DNA of 64,000 nucleotides from Lactobacillus acidophilus (GCF_034298135.1 NZ_CP139575.1:496001-560000); one strand, 5' to 3'. Shown: positions 36,236 to 47,110, numbered from the stretch's first letter. Notes: generated by a model not told the origin, from the sequence alone. Made by a program: numbers and translations.

Positions 36236-38005
36236 ATGAAGAAAGCACAACTTTTCGGTTCAATCGGTTTATTATCGGGTGCTGTATTAACTTTAGCAGC
36301 ATGTGGTCAAAGTGGACAAAACAATAACTCAGGTGCTAAAGATGCACAAAAATTCCCAGCATCAACACCAAAGAAAGCTACTAAGCAAGGTGGTACAGTA
36401 TCAATCGCATTAGAAACTGATACTCCATTTACTGGTATTTTCTCAGATGAATTATCAACTTCCGCAATTGACTCAAGTGTTGCATCTCCCGGTGAAGAAT
36501 CATTATTCGATACAGATGATCATTACAGAATTAATGATAAGGGTGCCGCAACTATGAAGCTTGACCGTAAGGCTAAGACAGTAACTATTACTGTTAAGAA
36601 AGGCGTTAAGTGGTCAGATGGTCAACAAGTAAATGCCAAAGATCTTGAATATCCATATGAAATTTTAGCTAATAAGAAAACTCAAGCTCAACGTTACGAT
36701 TCAACTCTTGAAGAAATTGAAGGGATGAAAGAATACCATGAGGGGAAGGCAAAAGCTATTTCAGGTATTGAAATGCCAGATGGTGAAAAAGGTCGTACAA
36801 TTGTAATTCACTATAAGGAATTAAAACCAGGTATGTACTTCTCAGGTAATGGTTACTTCTGGGAATCAGCAGCTCCATATCATTACTTGAAGGATGTTCC
36901 ATTCGATAAGCTTCAATCATCTGATCAAATCAGAAAGAAGCCAATGTACTTTGGTCCATTCAAACTTCAAAAACTTGTTCGTGGTCAATCCGTAACTTGG
37001 GTTCCAAATAAGTACTACTGGAGAGGTAAGCCAAAGTTGGATAAGATTACTCTTCAAGTAGTTAGTCCTAACTCAGCTTCTCAATCAATTAAGAGTCATA
37101 AATTTGATATTGCTGGTGTAATTAACTCACAGTGGGATCAAGTTAAGAATACCAAAGGGGTTAACTGGGTAGCACAAGTACCGCTTTCATATTCATACCT
37201 TGGTTTCAAGATGGGTAAATGGGATGCGAAGACTGGTAAAAATGTCATGGATAAGGATTCCAAGGTCGCTAATAAATCATTGCGTCAAGCAATTGGTTAT
37301 GCAATGAACGTCGATGCTGTTAATAAGCGTTACACTCATGGCTTGAGTTTTAAAGTTAATACTTTGATTCCTAAGGGCTTTGGTGCATACCATGATAGTA
37401 GCATTAAGGGCTATAACTACAATTTGAAGAAGGCTAACCAACTTCTTGATAAAGCTGGTTACAAGAAGAAAGGTAAGTGGCGTGTACAACCAAATGGTAA
37501 GCCTTTAGTACTTCACTTTGCTACTATGTCAGGTTCTCCGAACGCAGAGGCTATTGCACAAAACTACTTACAACAATGGCATAAGATTGGTCTTAACGTT
37601 AAGTTGACCGGTGGTCGTTTGATGGAATTTAACTCATTCTACGACAAGGTACAAAATGATTCTAAAGATATTGACTTCTTCCAAGCAGGTTGGAGCTTAG
37701 CTTCTGAACCATCACAAGCTTCAATGTATGGCGAAACTTCACCAATGAACTATGAACGTTTTGCTACAGCTGAAAATAATCGTCTTCTTAAAGAAATGGA
37801 CTCACAAAAGTCATTTAATACGGATTACCGTGTGAAGGTATTCCACCAATGGCAAAAGTACATGTTCGATCAAGCCTTTGTAATTCCAACTAGCAACTCA
37901 TACAGTATTAATGCCGTTAACAACAAGATTACTGGCTACTCAACTAAACCATCACAAAATAACAACGGTCACCAATTATGGTACCAAGTTGGTTACGTGA
38001 AGTAA
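36236..38005 (+). CDS. oppA: Oligopeptide-binding lipoprotein OppA (copy 1)
   Basis: This 589-residue surface lipoprotein captures peptides and delivers them to OppBC. A signal peptide ends in the lipobox LAAC, with the lipid-anchored cysteine at residue 23 and a Gln/Asn/Ser linker behind it. The mature part belongs to the SBP type 5 family: VSIALETDTPFTGIF, the KKGVKWSDGQQVNAKD block, SDQIRKKPMYFGPFKL and WYQVGYVK at the end. ATG after GGAGG. Its own promoter and terminator flank it. Copy 2 follows, clearly related along its whole length, suggesting tandem duplication. Confidence 0.95.
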   Translation: MKKAQLFGSIGLLSGAVLTLAACGQSGQNNNSGAKDAQKFPASTPKKATKQGGTVSIALETDTPFTGIFSDELSTSAIDSSVASPGEESLFDTDDHYRINDKGAATMKLDRKAKTVTITVKKGVKWSDGQQVNAKDLEYPYEILANKKTQAQRYDSTLEEIEGMKEYHEGKAKAISGIEMPDGEKGRTIVIHYKELKPGMYFSGNGYFWESAAPYHYLKDVPFDKLQSSDQIRKKPMYFGPFKLQKLVRGQSVTWVPNKYYWRGKPKLDKITLQVVSPNSASQSIKSHKFDIAGVINSQWDQVKNTKGVNWVAQVPLSYSYLGFKMGKWDAKTGKNVMDKDSKVANKSLRQAIGYAMNVDAVNKRYTHGLSFKVNTLIPKGFGAYHDSSIKGYNYNLKKANQLLDKAGYKKKGKWRVQPNGKPLVLHFATMSGSPNAEAIAQNYLQQWHKIGLNVKLTGGRLMEFNSFYDKVQNDSKDIDFFQAGWSLASEPSQASMYGETSPMNYERFATAENNRLLKEMDSQKSFNTDYRVKVFHQWQKYMFDQAFVIPTSNSYSINAVNNKITGYSTKPSQNNNGHQLWYQVGYVK

Positions 38006-38091
38006 TGCTGCTATATTAGTAAAAATCTTCTAAATTCTAAACATAAAAAATCCTTTATACAGACTTTCAATAATTAAATCTATACTAATAA

Positions 38092-38129
38092 AAAACGACA
38101 GATATCTTAAAGAAGATACCTGTCGTTTT
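38092..38129 (+). terminator. Intrinsic terminator between the two oppA genes
   Basis: AAAACGACAGATATCTT and AAGATACCTGTCGTTTT pair with one mismatch around AAAG, with T-rich sequence following. Confidence 0.85.
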
Positions 38130-38136
38130 CATGCTA

Positions 38137-38165
38137 TTGTAATCATTTTGTAATAGTGATATTAT
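38137..38165 (+). promoter_or_regulatory. Promoter of oppA2
   Basis: TTGTAA (38137-38142) and TATTAT (38160-38165) are 17 bases apart. The region also carries the small inverted repeat CTATT...AATAG (38134-38156) over the -35 and spacer. Confidence 0.6.
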
Positions 38166-38206
38166 AAAAAGGTCAACTTGTTCCAAGTATTGGAGGATTT
38201 TTAATA

Positions 38207-39964
38207 ATGAAAAAGGCAAAAATTTTTGCTGGTATTACACTATTATCAGGTGTAGCTCTTACTTTAGCTGCTTGTGGTAATTCAGAATCTAATTCTAATG
38301 AATCTTCTACTGCAGCTAAGTTTAGTTCAGCAGTACCAAAGAAGGCTACTAAAAATGGTGGTACTGTAAAGGTAGCTGTTGAAACTGATACCCCATTTAC
38401 TGGTATCTTTAATGATGAACTTTCAACTTCAGCAACTGATACTAGAGTTATGCAATATGGTGCTGAATCACTTTTTGCTACAGATGATCAATATGTCTTT
38501 ACTGATAAAGGTGCAGCTACTATTAAGATTAACCAAAAGGCTAAGACTGCAACTATTAATATTAAGAAAAATGTTAAGTGGTCAGATGGTAAGCCTGTAA
38601 CTGCTAAAGACTATGAATATGCTTACGAAATTATTGCTAACAAGGCAACTAAGTCACAACGTTATACTTCAAGTTTAGCTGACTTAGTAGGTCTTGAAGA
38701 ATATCATGAAGGTAAGTCAAATACTATTTCAGGTATTGAAATGCCAGATGGTGACAATGGTCGTAAAGTTATTCTTCACTTTAAGACTATGAAACCTGGT
38801 ATGAATACTAGTGGTAATGGTTATATCTGGGGAACAGCAGCTCCATATCACTACTTAAAGGATGTTAAATTTAAAGATTTAATGTCAAGTGACAAGATTC
38901 GTAAGAAACCTTTATTCTTTGGCGCATACAAGCTTCAAAAAGTTGTTCGTGGTCAATCAGTAACCTGGGTTCCTAACGAATACTACTACAAGGGTAAACC
39001 AAAGCTTAGCAAGATTACTGCTAGTGTAATTAACCCTAATTCAGTTGCTCAAAGTATTAAGTCAAATAAGTTTGATGTAATCTCAGTTATTAACTCACAA
39101 TGGCAAAATGTAAAGGGAACTAAGGGCGTAAACTTTATTGCTCAAGTTCCACTCTCATACTCATACCTTGGCTTTAAGGTTGGTAAATGGGATGCTCAAA
39201 GGGGCGAAAATGTTATGAATCCTAAGTCAAAGATGAATAACAAGGCTCTTCGTCAAGCTATTGCATATGGTATGAATGTTGATCAAGTTTACAAGCGTTA
39301 CACATATGGCTTAAGCTTTAGAGTCCCTACTTTAATTCCTAAGCAATTTGGTGACTACTTCGATAAGAATGTAAAGGGCTATAGCTACAACATTAAAAAG
39401 GGTAACGAAATCTTAGACAAGGCTGGATTTAAGAAGAAAGGAACTTACCGTGTACAACCAAATGGTAAACCTTTAACTATCCGTCTTGCTGCTATGACTG
39501 GTAACTCAACTCAAGAACCAATCGTTCAAAACTACATCCAACAATGGAAGAAGGAAGGTTTGAACGTTAAATTAACTGGCGGTCGTTTAATTGAATTTAA
39601 TTCATTCTATGACAAGATTCAAAATGATGATCCATCAGTTGATATGTTCTTAGGTGCATGGTCACTTTCAAGTGAACCATCACCAAACGACCTGTATGGT
39701 GAAAAAGCACCAATGAACTACTCAAGATTTGTAACTAAGAAGAACAACCAACTTCTTGAGGAAATGGATTCACAAAAAGCATTTAACCATACATACAGAG
39801 TAGATAAATTCCACGAATGGCAAAAGTATATGGATGATCAGGCATACGTAGTTCCTGTAGCTAACAGCTATTCAATTAGTGCTGTCAACAAGAAGCTTAC
39901 TGGTTACTCACTTAAGCCATCAGATGGTTGCCCTAACTGGTACAATGTTGCTTACGCTAAGTAA
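38207..39964 (+). CDS. oppA: Oligopeptide-binding lipoprotein OppA (copy 2)
   Basis: This 585-residue paralogue of the preceding gene has the same lipobox LAAC (cysteine 23) and a Ser/Asn-rich linker. It shares block order with copy 1: AVETDTPFTGIF, KWSDGKPVTAKD, SDKIRKKPLFFGAYKL, QVPLSYSYLGFKVGKWDA and GGRLIEFNSFYDKIQND. Differences are scattered over the ligand-binding domain, so it may prefer other peptides. The GGAGG site lies 11 bases before the ATG. Its natural terminator downstream is split by the IS element. Confidence 0.95.
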   Translation: MKKAKIFAGITLLSGVALTLAACGNSESNSNESSTAAKFSSAVPKKATKNGGTVKVAVETDTPFTGIFNDELSTSATDTRVMQYGAESLFATDDQYVFTDKGAATIKINQKAKTATINIKKNVKWSDGKPVTAKDYEYAYEIIANKATKSQRYTSSLADLVGLEEYHEGKSNTISGIEMPDGDNGRKVILHFKTMKPGMNTSGNGYIWGTAAPYHYLKDVKFKDLMSSDKIRKKPLFFGAYKLQKVVRGQSVTWVPNEYYYKGKPKLSKITASVINPNSVAQSIKSNKFDVISVINSQWQNVKGTKGVNFIAQVPLSYSYLGFKVGKWDAQRGENVMNPKSKMNNKALRQAIAYGMNVDQVYKRYTYGLSFRVPTLIPKQFGDYFDKNVKGYSYNIKKGNEILDKAGFKKKGTYRVQPNGKPLTIRLAAMTGNSTQEPIVQNYIQQWKKEGLNVKLTGGRLIEFNSFYDKIQNDDPSVDMFLGAWSLSSEPSPNDLYGEKAPMNYSRFVTKKNNQLLEEMDSQKAFNHTYRVDKFHEWQKYMDDQAYVVPVANSYSISAVNKKLTGYSLKPSDGCPNWYNVAYAK

Positions 39965-40005
39965 AAAAGCAAGATTAACCTAAGTTAAAAAGGCTCGAAT
40001 CATTT

Positions 40006-41466
40006 TGTACTGAGACGTAAAAATTAGACAAATATTTGTTCTAGCTGACTAAGGCTTGATCTCGATATTCAATCGGGGTTAAGCCTTTTAGTCTGCTCTT
40101 TATCCTTTCGTTGTTATAGTATTTGATATATTCTTCGATTGCTTGTGTTAATTCTTCAAGATTGTGATACTTGTACTCCTGATCATAGAACATTTCTGTT
40201 TTGAGCAGGCCAAAGAAGTTTTCCATTAGACCATCATCCATGGAATTACCTTTACGAGACATGCTTTGCGTGATGCCATGAAGCTTTAAGGCTCGCTGAT
40301 AAACTCTGCTCTGATATTGACAGCCCTGATCTGTGTGAAAAATACAGGCATTAAGTGCCTTATGCTTGGCAAAAGCCTTATTGAGCATGGACATAACTAA
40401 ATTCATATCCGGATGACGTGAGATTGAATAAGAAACTATATCACCACCACAGCCGTCAAGAATTGGCGATAAGTAAAGTTTCTGACCATTTAAGTGAAAT
40501 TCAGTGATGTCTGTATACCACTTCATATTTGGTCGTATGGCAAAGAAGCCTCGATGAATCAGATTTGGAGCTATCTTACCAATCGTACCTTTATAACTGG
40601 AATACTTACGCTTGTTGCGTCTTCGACCTTTGAGCTTAAGTTTGTGCATCCAGTATCGAACTGCTCGATCTGTAACGGCATAGCCTTCTTTTCGCAATTG
40701 CATAGCTACACGACGATAGCCATAACGTCTTTGATGATAATCGAAGATTTCTTTCATTCTGGATAAGAAACCTGGTTTCTTTCTCTTAGGCTTATCTTTA
40801 GGCTTGATAATGTTGTAGTAAGTACTGCGAGCTATTAAAGGCAGATCTTTATTTTGAGCCAAGACTGTAAATATATAGTCCAAGCTAACCTTGAATTCTT
40901 GCCTTAGTTCAGTGACTGCCTGAGCTATTTCTTGTGATGTTTCTGATCCAAGGCGTTTAGTTTTTTTACGTAGGCATTGACGATACGCAATTTCAAGTTT
41001 TCTTCTTTGAGTTGCTGGATCTGCTTCTCTAAATCTTTGCGCGATGTTTGGGATTGCTTCTTCTGACTCATGAACGGAATGCCGTCCTTTCTTCTTGATA
41101 ACGACATTATACCCATTTTTCTTATATTCGCGAATCCAATTATACAAGATACCGTTGCTTCTTAGTCCCAGATCTAAAGACAACTGATTAATTGAATTAT
41201 TACCAGTTAATGATCTAACAATGGCTTTTTCCTTAAATTCTTTGGTAAACAATTCCTTAGATTTATCATAGATTTCGATCCCATGACGATCTATTAAATT
41301 AACCATATATTGTAGGGTAGAACGATTTAATTTTATTTCAGAAGCGATTACAGATAAGGATTTATTTCCATTTCTCCAATCATTATAAATTTTAAGTCTT
41401 TGTTTTTTTGTTTAATTTGGACATAGTAAAAGCCGTAAAAGTGTCTAACTTTTACGGCCCACTTCA
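40006..41466 (-). mobile_element. IS3-family insertion sequence, 1461 bp
   Basis: The ends begin TG and finish CA. The 25-base terminal inverted repeats are TGTACTGAGACGTAAAAATT... at 40006-40030 and the complement of 41442-41466, identical at 20 of 25 positions. The 3-base direct repeat TTT flanks the element on both sides. The transposase is DDE type with OrfA/OrfB organisation and an A7 frameshift site, which places it in IS3, probably the IS150 subgroup. A perfect 11-bp hairpin (41432-41458) lies inside the end upstream of orfA and may shield it from outside transcription. OrfA carries two apparent indels, so the copy is probably inactive by itself. Confidence 0.88.
40041..41424 (-). pseudogene. 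IS3-family transposase OrfA/OrfB, with frameshifts in orfA
   Basis: OrfA should begin at ATG 41424 (MSKLNKK). An A7 run (T7 at 41403-41409) then throws it out of frame; with six A the reading continues QRLKIYNDWRNGN and joins the frame open from 41306. Near 41075-41095 the frame moves again: the leucine-zipper part (LEKQIQQLKEENLKLRIVNAY) is read in the +1 frame down to a stop at 40925. Within it the A7 at 40961-40967 allows the normal -1 slip into orfB. OrfB holds the integrase domain: TDITEF (D), HTDQGCQY (D) and DDGLMENFFG (E). The unbroken 421-codon frame 41306-40041 therefore skips the zipper and is probably not a normal product. Confidence 0.75.
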
Positions 41467-41513
41467 TTTTGATTCGAGCCTTTTTTGCATTCAAAAAATC
41501 AGAATAAAACTGG

Positions 41514-41519
41514 TATAAT
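41514..41519 (+). promoter_or_regulatory. Extended -10 promoter of rnc
   Basis: TGGTATAAT (41511-41519) is an extended -10 element 26 bases before the rnc ATG. The -35 is poor, as expected for this class. Confidence 0.5.
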
Positions 41520-41545
41520 TTAAAAGTATAAAAGGGGCAATTTTT

Positions 41546-42232
41546 ATGGTAAGTACAAAATTTTTAAATAAATTAAAAAATGAATATAATATTGAATTCA
41601 ATAATGAAAAATTATTAGAAGAAGCATTTACACACTCTTCCTATTCTAATGAACATCCTGATGATGGGATTCGTGATTATGAAAAATTAGAGTTCTTAGG
41701 TGATGCTGTTTTAGAATTAGCAGTTTCCAATTACTTGTATCGTCATTATCCTAAGCTAAATGAAGGTGAATTAACCAGATTAAGATCTAATATCGTTAGA
41801 ACTGAAGGATTTTCTGAATTTGCTATAGAATGCGGCTTTCAAAAGGAAATTCATTTAGGAAATGGTGAAGAAAAAGCAGGTGCCAGGAATCGTAAAACTT
41901 TGCTAGAAGATGTCTTTGAAGCTTTTAATGGTGCATTATTCTTGGATCAAGGAATGCCAGCAGTTGAACGCTTTTTGCATTTAACTGTCTATCCTTTAAT
42001 TGCTAAAGGTGAATTTGATGATTCACGTGATTATAAGACTGATTTACAAGAATTGTTACAACAAAACGGTCCTGTAAACATTGAATATTCTGTCATTAGT
42101 GAATCGCAATTACCGTCACATTTTGTAGTTGAATTAAAAATTAATGATCAAGTTCAAACACAAGGTGAAGGACATAACAAAAAGGCCGCTGAACAACAAG
42201 CAGCAAAGGCTGCTTTACAGAAGTTTGAATAA
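41546..42232 (+). CDS. rnc: Ribonuclease III
   Basis: This 228-residue endonuclease cuts double-stranded RNA in rRNA and mRNA maturation. The catalytic signature YEKLEFLGDAVLELAVS is near residue 45, followed by the second acidic cluster RKTLLEDVFEAFNGALFLD. A dsRNA-binding domain occupies about 155-228 (DYKTDLQELLQQNG ... GEGHNKKAAEQQAAKAAL). It starts 80 bases from the IS edge and has its own promoter. First gene of rnc-smc-ftsY. Confidence 0.97.
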   Translation: MVSTKFLNKLKNEYNIEFNNEKLLEEAFTHSSYSNEHPDDGIRDYEKLEFLGDAVLELAVSNYLYRHYPKLNEGELTRLRSNIVRTEGFSEFAIECGFQKEIHLGNGEEKAGARNRKTLLEDVFEAFNGALFLDQGMPAVERFLHLTVYPLIAKGEFDDSRDYKTDLQELLQQNGPVNIEYSVISESQLPSHFVVELKINDQVQTQGEGHNKKAAEQQAAKAALQKFE

Positions 42233-42244
42233 GGGGATGAAACA

Positions 42245-45200
42245 GTGCCATTAACAGAATTAGTGCTAGATGGATTTAAATCATTCGCTGATAAAACAGT
42301 TATTCATTTTAATAAAGGAATAACTGGTATTGTAGGACCAAACGGAAGTGGTAAAAGTAACATTACAGAAGCTATTCGCTGGGTAATGGGTGAATCAAGT
42401 GCTAAATCACTTCGTGGAACTAACATGAAAGACGTTATTTTTGCCGGAAGTCAATATAGAAAACCAATGAACAAGGCAGAAGTAACCCTTATCTTTGATA
42501 ATAAAAATCGTGAGCTTGCTTTTGAAACCGATCAAGTTTCTGTAACTAGAAGAATTTTACGTTCGGGAGATAGTGAATTTTTAATAAATAATCAGCAAGT
42601 ACGTATGCGAGATGTTCGTACTCTTTTCCTAGATTCAGGAATTTCGCCAAATAGCTTGGCAATTATTTCACAAGGACGGGTCGATCAAATATTAAATTCA
42701 CGTCCGGAACAAAGAAGGATCATCTTTGAAGAAGCTGCGGGTGTTTTACATTTTAAACAACAAAAAGAAGAAGCGCAGAATCAGCTTAAAAAGACCCAAG
42801 ATAATTTAATTAGAATTAATGACTTGGTTAAAGAACTTGAATCGCGATTAGAACCACTTAATGAACAAAGTTCGTTAGCAAAAGAATATAAATTTCAAAA
42901 GTCTGGTTTAGATAAGAAACTTAAAAGTTTATTGGCATTTGAAATTGAGAATATTAATCAACAAAGAGAAGATATTCAAAAGTCTGCTGATAAAAATAAG
43001 ATTCTCTTGGCTAAACTAGATGATGAGGTTAAAGATTCTCAAGCTGCAGTCACTCAAAAAAGAGCCGAATATAAAAAATTACGTGATGAGAGAGATCATA
43101 CACAAAATAAATTGTTGAAATTGAGTAAGGACCTCTCAGAATTGAACGCTAGTTTGCAAATGGCGGAGCAATCACGTCAGTTTGATGATGCTACTAAGGA
43201 AGAATATAAAAATCAAGTTAAGCAGTTAAAGCAAAATTTAGTTCAACTAAAAGCCGATTTAGATGAATTGAAAAAAGAAAAGAAAAAGCTTCAAGATGAA
43301 CAAGATGTTCTAAAAATTGAACGTGGACAACTTACTGGTGAACTGAATGAGGATCCTGAAGAATTAAATAAAAAGTTGGATGATATTCGAAACAACTACA
43401 TGCAACTACTTCAAGATCAAGCTACAACAAATAACCAAATTGTTAATTTAAATTCGGATCTAAGAAGAAGTCAGGCAGATACAACTTATCAAACTGGTGA
43501 TGTTTCTAAGCAATTGACTGACGCACAAAAGCAGTTAGAACAACTTCGGATAGAAGGTAAAAAATTAACTGACAAGCGTCAAAAAGAACAGAACGCTATA
43601 GTTAGAATAAATAAACAAAATAATCAGCTAAATACAGAATTGACTAATCTTCGTCAAGTAGTTAATGCAGAACGTAATGAACTTGAAAAGGTTGAAGCTC
43701 GTCATGAAGCTTTAGTAAATATCCAAAAAAGACATGAAGGCTATTACTACGGCGTTCGTAATGTGTTAAATCATCTGAATGACTTTGCAGGTGTAATTGG
43801 TGCAGTGGGTGAATTAATTACATTTCCGGCTGAACTTGAAGCTGCAATGACTACTGCATTAGGTGGTGGGGTTCAAGACTTGATCACTGAAAGTAGAATT
43901 AGTGCTAGAAATGCAATTAATAAACTGAAGCAAAATCATGGTGGTCGTGCTACATTTTTACCATTAGATGGTTTGCGGCAATACGGAATTCCTCAATCAA
44001 CTGTTACTACTTTAAAGTCTTATGATGGTTTTAGAGGAATAGCCAGTGATTTGGTGGAGAGTAAAACTGACCAAGATATTACTGCGGCAATAAATTATTT
44101 ATTGGGAAGCGTTGTTATTGTAGATACAATAGATACTGCAATGTCAGTTGCTCAACGAGTAAATCGTTATAGAATAGTTACGCTTGATGGGGATGTTATT
44201 TCACCCGGTGGTTCAATGACCGGTGGACAAAGAAATCAGCGTAGTAATTCACCATTGCAGACTGCGACTGAAATCAATCAGCTTGAAAAACAAATTAAAA
44301 CTTTAAAGCAAAATCTTAATGAAGATCAAGATAAACTTGAAAATCTAGTTGATCAAAGTAATAAAGTAAATGCTGAATTACAAGACCTTCAAGATGCTTT
44401 ACGTGAGACCAGTCAAGCAATTAATGAGGCAGCAATTTCTTTCCAAGGACAAGAAAAAGAAGTTAAGCGACTGCTGGATGCTAACACTTTGTATAAATCA
44501 CGAATTAAAGATCGAAATGATCGAATTGAATTATTAAAGAAGCAAATCAAGGAAGCTAATGATAAACAAATGCTTTTGACTAAGCAAGGTGAAGAGCAAA
44601 AAGCAAAAATGAATGATTTGCAGGATAAGATTAAGAACTTTAATAATTTAAGCCAGCGTATTCAAGATGAACTGTCTAAATTAGATCCTAAGATTGCGGT
44701 TTATACTAATAAACTTGAAAATTTATCTAGTCAAGAAAATGAAAAAAATCATCAAATTGATAATAGTGAAAAGCAGATTGAAGATTTAACAGCCAAGTTG
44801 ACTATTTTGGCGCAAAACGATGAAAATTCAATGAATCAAACTGCTAACTTAGAAAAACAGAAATCCACGATTGAACAAAAAAATAATGAATTGCAAGCTA
44901 GACTTAACGATCTAAGTTCGCAATTAGGCCAATTTGACGCACAAATTAATCAATTAGACCAAGTAGCCAGTCGAAATTATGATTTACGTAAAGATGCTGC
45001 TATTGAGCAAGAAGACTATTCAGTTAAAATAGCTAAATTTAATAGTTCAATTAATCAAAGACTTGAAACTTTACGTGATGATTATTCTTTAACTTTTGAA
45101 GCAGCTATTGCTCAAGCTGAAGGTGAAAATAATGAAGAGACTCGTAATGAGTTAGCTAAAAGCGTAAAATTACATCGGATGTCAATCGAAGATATAGGTC

Positions 45201-45814
45201 CCGTGAATTTAGATTCGATTCAAGAATATGAAGATGTAAAACAGCGATATGACTTTTTGAATGGTCAACAAAATGATTTGCTTAAGGCACGTGATGATCT
45301 TGAAAAGTCAATGACTGAACTTGACGATGAAGTTAAAACACGTTTTAAGCATACTTTTGATACCATTGCTGAAAGTTTTCAAAAGATTTTTCCAGTGGTA
45401 TTCGGTGGTGGTAAGGCTAAACTGGAATTAACTGAACCAGATAATTTACTTGAAACAGGAATTGAAATTATTGCTCAGCCACCTGGTAAGAAGTTACAAC
45501 GATTAAGTTTGCTTTCTGGTGGTGAACGTGCATTAACTGCAATTACTTTGTTATTTGCGATGCTTCAAGTAAATCCTGTACCATTCTGTGTGCTAGATGA
45601 GGTAGAAGCTGCACTTGATGATGCCAATGTTGCACGTTTTGCGGAATTTTTGCTTAAATATGATATGAAGACAAAGTTTATTGTCATAACACATAGAAGA
45701 GGAACTATGCGACAAGCTGATCAACTATATGGTGTGGTCATGCAAGAATCTGGTGTTTCTCAAGTAGTGTCAGTATCCTTAAAAGAAATGAAAGATAAAC
45801 ATGAGGTGAACTAA
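42245..45814 (+). CDS. smc: Chromosome segregation protein SMC
   Basis: This 1189-residue ATPase organises and separates chromosomes with ScpA and ScpB. The N-terminal Walker A is [15 protein letters not shown] near 32. Coiled coils run at about 165-495 and 660-1005, on either side of the hinge (about 500-655, ending [14 protein letters not shown]). The C-terminal head holds [18 protein letters not shown] (signature) and [16 protein letters not shown] (Walker B). Length is normal. GTG start 5 bases after GGGGATG. Confidence 0.98.
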   Translation: MPLTELVLDGFKSFADKTVIHFNKGITGIVGPNGSGKSNITEAIRWVMGESSAKSLRGTNMKDVIFAGSQYRKPMNKAEVTLIFDNKNRELAFETDQVSVTRRILRSGDSEFLINNQQVRMRDVRTLFLDSGISPNSLAIISQGRVDQILNSRPEQRRIIFEEAAGVLHFKQQKEEAQNQLKKTQDNLIRINDLVKELESRLEPLNEQSSLAKEYKFQKSGLDKKLKSLLAFEIENINQQREDIQKSADKNKILLAKLDDEVKDSQAAVTQKRAEYKKLRDERDHTQNKLLKLSKDLSELNASLQMAEQSRQFDDATKEEYKNQVKQLKQNLVQLKADLDELKKEKKKLQDEQDVLKIERGQLTGELNEDPEELNKKLDDIRNNYMQLLQDQATTNNQIVNLNSDLRRSQADTTYQTGDVSKQLTDAQKQLEQLRIEGKKLTDKRQKEQNAIVRINKQNNQLNTELTNLRQVVNAERNELEKVEARHEALVNIQKRHEGYYYGVRNVLNHLNDFAGVIGAVGELITFPAELEAAMTTALGGGVQDLITESRISARNAINKLKQNHGGRATFLPLDGLRQYGIPQSTVTTLKSYDGFRGIASDLVESKTDQDITAAINYLLGSVVIVDTIDTAMSVAQRVNRYRIVTLDGDVISPGGSMTGGQRNQRSNSPLQTATEINQLEKQIKTLKQNLNEDQDKLENLVDQSNKVNAELQDLQDALRETSQAINEAAISFQGQEKEVKRLLDANTLYKSRIKDRNDRIELLKKQIKEANDKQMLLTKQGEEQKAKMNDLQDKIKNFNNLSQRIQDELSKLDPKIAVYTNKLENLSSQENEKNHQIDNSEKQIEDLTAKLTILAQNDENSMNQTANLEKQKSTIEQKNNELQARLNDLSSQLGQFDAQINQLDQVASRNYDLRKDAAIEQEDYSVKIAKFNSSINQRLETLRDDYSLTFEAAIAQAEGENNEETRNELAKSVKLHRMSIEDIGPVNLDSIQEYEDVKQRYDFLNGQQNDLLKARDDLEKSMTELDDEVKTRFKHTFDTIAESFQKIFPVVFGGGKAKLELTEPDNLLETGIEIIAQPPGKKLQRLSLLSGGERALTAITLLFAMLQVNPVPFCVLDEVEAALDDANVARFAEFLLKYDMKTKFIVITHRRGTMRQADQLYGVVMQESGVSQVVSVSLKEMKDKHEVN

Positions 45815-47110
45815 TTGGGTTTATTTGATCGAATTAAAAAATCTCTTTTCGGTAAAAATGATGAAGAAGAGAAAAAAGATGAAGAAAAACAAAGTCAAGA
45901 ACAGGAAGATATAGAAGAAACAACTGATATGGAAAATGACTCTTCTAATGTTGAAGATTCAGAAAAAGTAGATAATGATACTCAAGATTCGGAAAAAATA
46001 GAAGAAACTGAAGAAAACACTTCTGATGAATCATCGGTTGAAGAAGAAATTAGTGAAAATGATAAAATAACTGAAGATGCTGATAATTCTCAAGAAACAG
46101 TTACTGAAGAGGTTGTGGATGAAGTACAATCTGAGGAAGAACCAGAACAAGAATTAGAGCCCGAAAAGGAAAATGATTCTCAAGAAGAACTTTATGAAAA
46201 GGGGCTTGAAAAGACCAATAAAGGTTTTGGTGCAAGACTGAATGCATTTTTTGCTAAATTTAGAACAGTCGATGAAGACTTCTTTGATGATTTGGAAGAT
46301 TTGTTAATTGAATCAGATGTTGGTTATGAAACAGCAGAGCAATTGACTGAAGAACTTCGTGAAGAAGCAAAATTGCAAAATGCTAAGTCACGTGATGAAT
46401 TAAAACAAGTTATTGTTGAAAAATTGGTCGATCTTTATGATAAGGGTGGCAATAATAAAGATGAAAAACTAGAATATAATTCGGATGATAAGCCAAATGT
46501 TTACTTATTTGTTGGAGTTAATGGTGCTGGCAAGACTACAACAATTGGTAAATTAGCTAAAAGATTTAAAGATGAAGGCAAATCAGTTATTTTAGCTGCT
46601 GCTGATACTTTTAGAGCTGGTGCCGTTGAACAATTAGTTGAATGGGGTAAGCGAGTAGATGTACCAGTTGTAACAGGTAAAGAAAAGGCTGACCCAGCTT
46701 CAGTTGTGTATGATGCTACAGAACGGGCTATTAAAGAAAAAGTAGACTATCTTTTGGTAGATACTGCTGGTCGTCTTCAAAATAAGAAAAATTTAATGGC
46801 TGAGCTAGAAAAAATTCAAAGAACTATCCAAAAGTTATTACCAGATCAACCAACTGAGACTTTATTGGTACTTGATGGCTCAACTGGACAAAATGCCCTT
46901 TTGCAAGCTAAAGATTTTGATAAAACTACTAAATTGACTGGTTTAGTTTTAACTAAATTAGATGGATCATCAAAAGGTGGGGTAGTATTAGCTATTCGTA
47001 ATGAAATGAATTTACCAGTTAAGTTAGTTGGCTTGGGTGAAAAACCAGAAGATTTGGCAGACTTTGATGCGGCAAATTATGCAATTGGTCTTTTCCATGG
47101 CTTAGTCTAG
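45815..47110 (+). CDS. ftsY: Signal recognition particle receptor FtsY
   Basis: This 431-residue SRP receptor GTPase docks ribosome-SRP complexes at the membrane. The first ~125 residues form a very acidic, low-complexity A domain rich in Glu, Asp and Ser after a basic start (MGLFDRIKKSLFGKN). The NG domain follows: GVNGAGKTTTIGKLAKR (G1) near 230, AAADTFRAGAVEQL, DTAGRL, and LTKLDGSSKGG. Start is TTG 45815, directly after the smc stop and 5 bases after AGGTGA. Confidence 0.95.
   Translation: MGLFDRIKKSLFGKNDEEEKKDEEKQSQEQEDIEETTDMENDSSNVEDSEKVDNDTQDSEKIEETEENTSDESSVEEEISENDKITEDADNSQETVTEEVVDEVQSEEEPEQELEPEKENDSQEELYEKGLEKTNKGFGARLNAFFAKFRTVDEDFFDDLEDLLIESDVGYETAEQLTEELREEAKLQNAKSRDELKQVIVEKLVDLYDKGGNNKDEKLEYNSDDKPNVYLFVGVNGAGKTTTIGKLAKRFKDEGKSVILAAADTFRAGAVEQLVEWGKRVDVPVVTGKEKADPASVVYDATERAIKEKVDYLLVDTAGRLQNKKNLMAELEKIQRTIQKLLPDQPTETLLVLDGSTGQNALLQAKDFDKTTKLTGLVLTKLDGSSKGGVVLAIRNEMNLPVKLVGLGEKPEDLADFDAANYAIGLFHGLV

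Larger units (their letters stand above)
39987..41486 (+). terminator. oppA2 terminator split by the IS insertion
   Basis: The left arm AAAAGGCTCGAATCA (about 39987-40002) and loop TTT (40003-40005) lie before the IS. A second TTT (41467-41469), the right arm TGATTCGAGCC (41470-41480) and T6 (41481-41486) lie after it. Removing the IS and one TTT rebuilds a perfect stem with a TTT triloop. Confidence 0.85.

Noticed and set aside
40925..41116. Separate 63-codon gene on the minus strand
   Set aside because: It is the leucine-zipper part of IS3 orfA in its own frame, not an independent gene.
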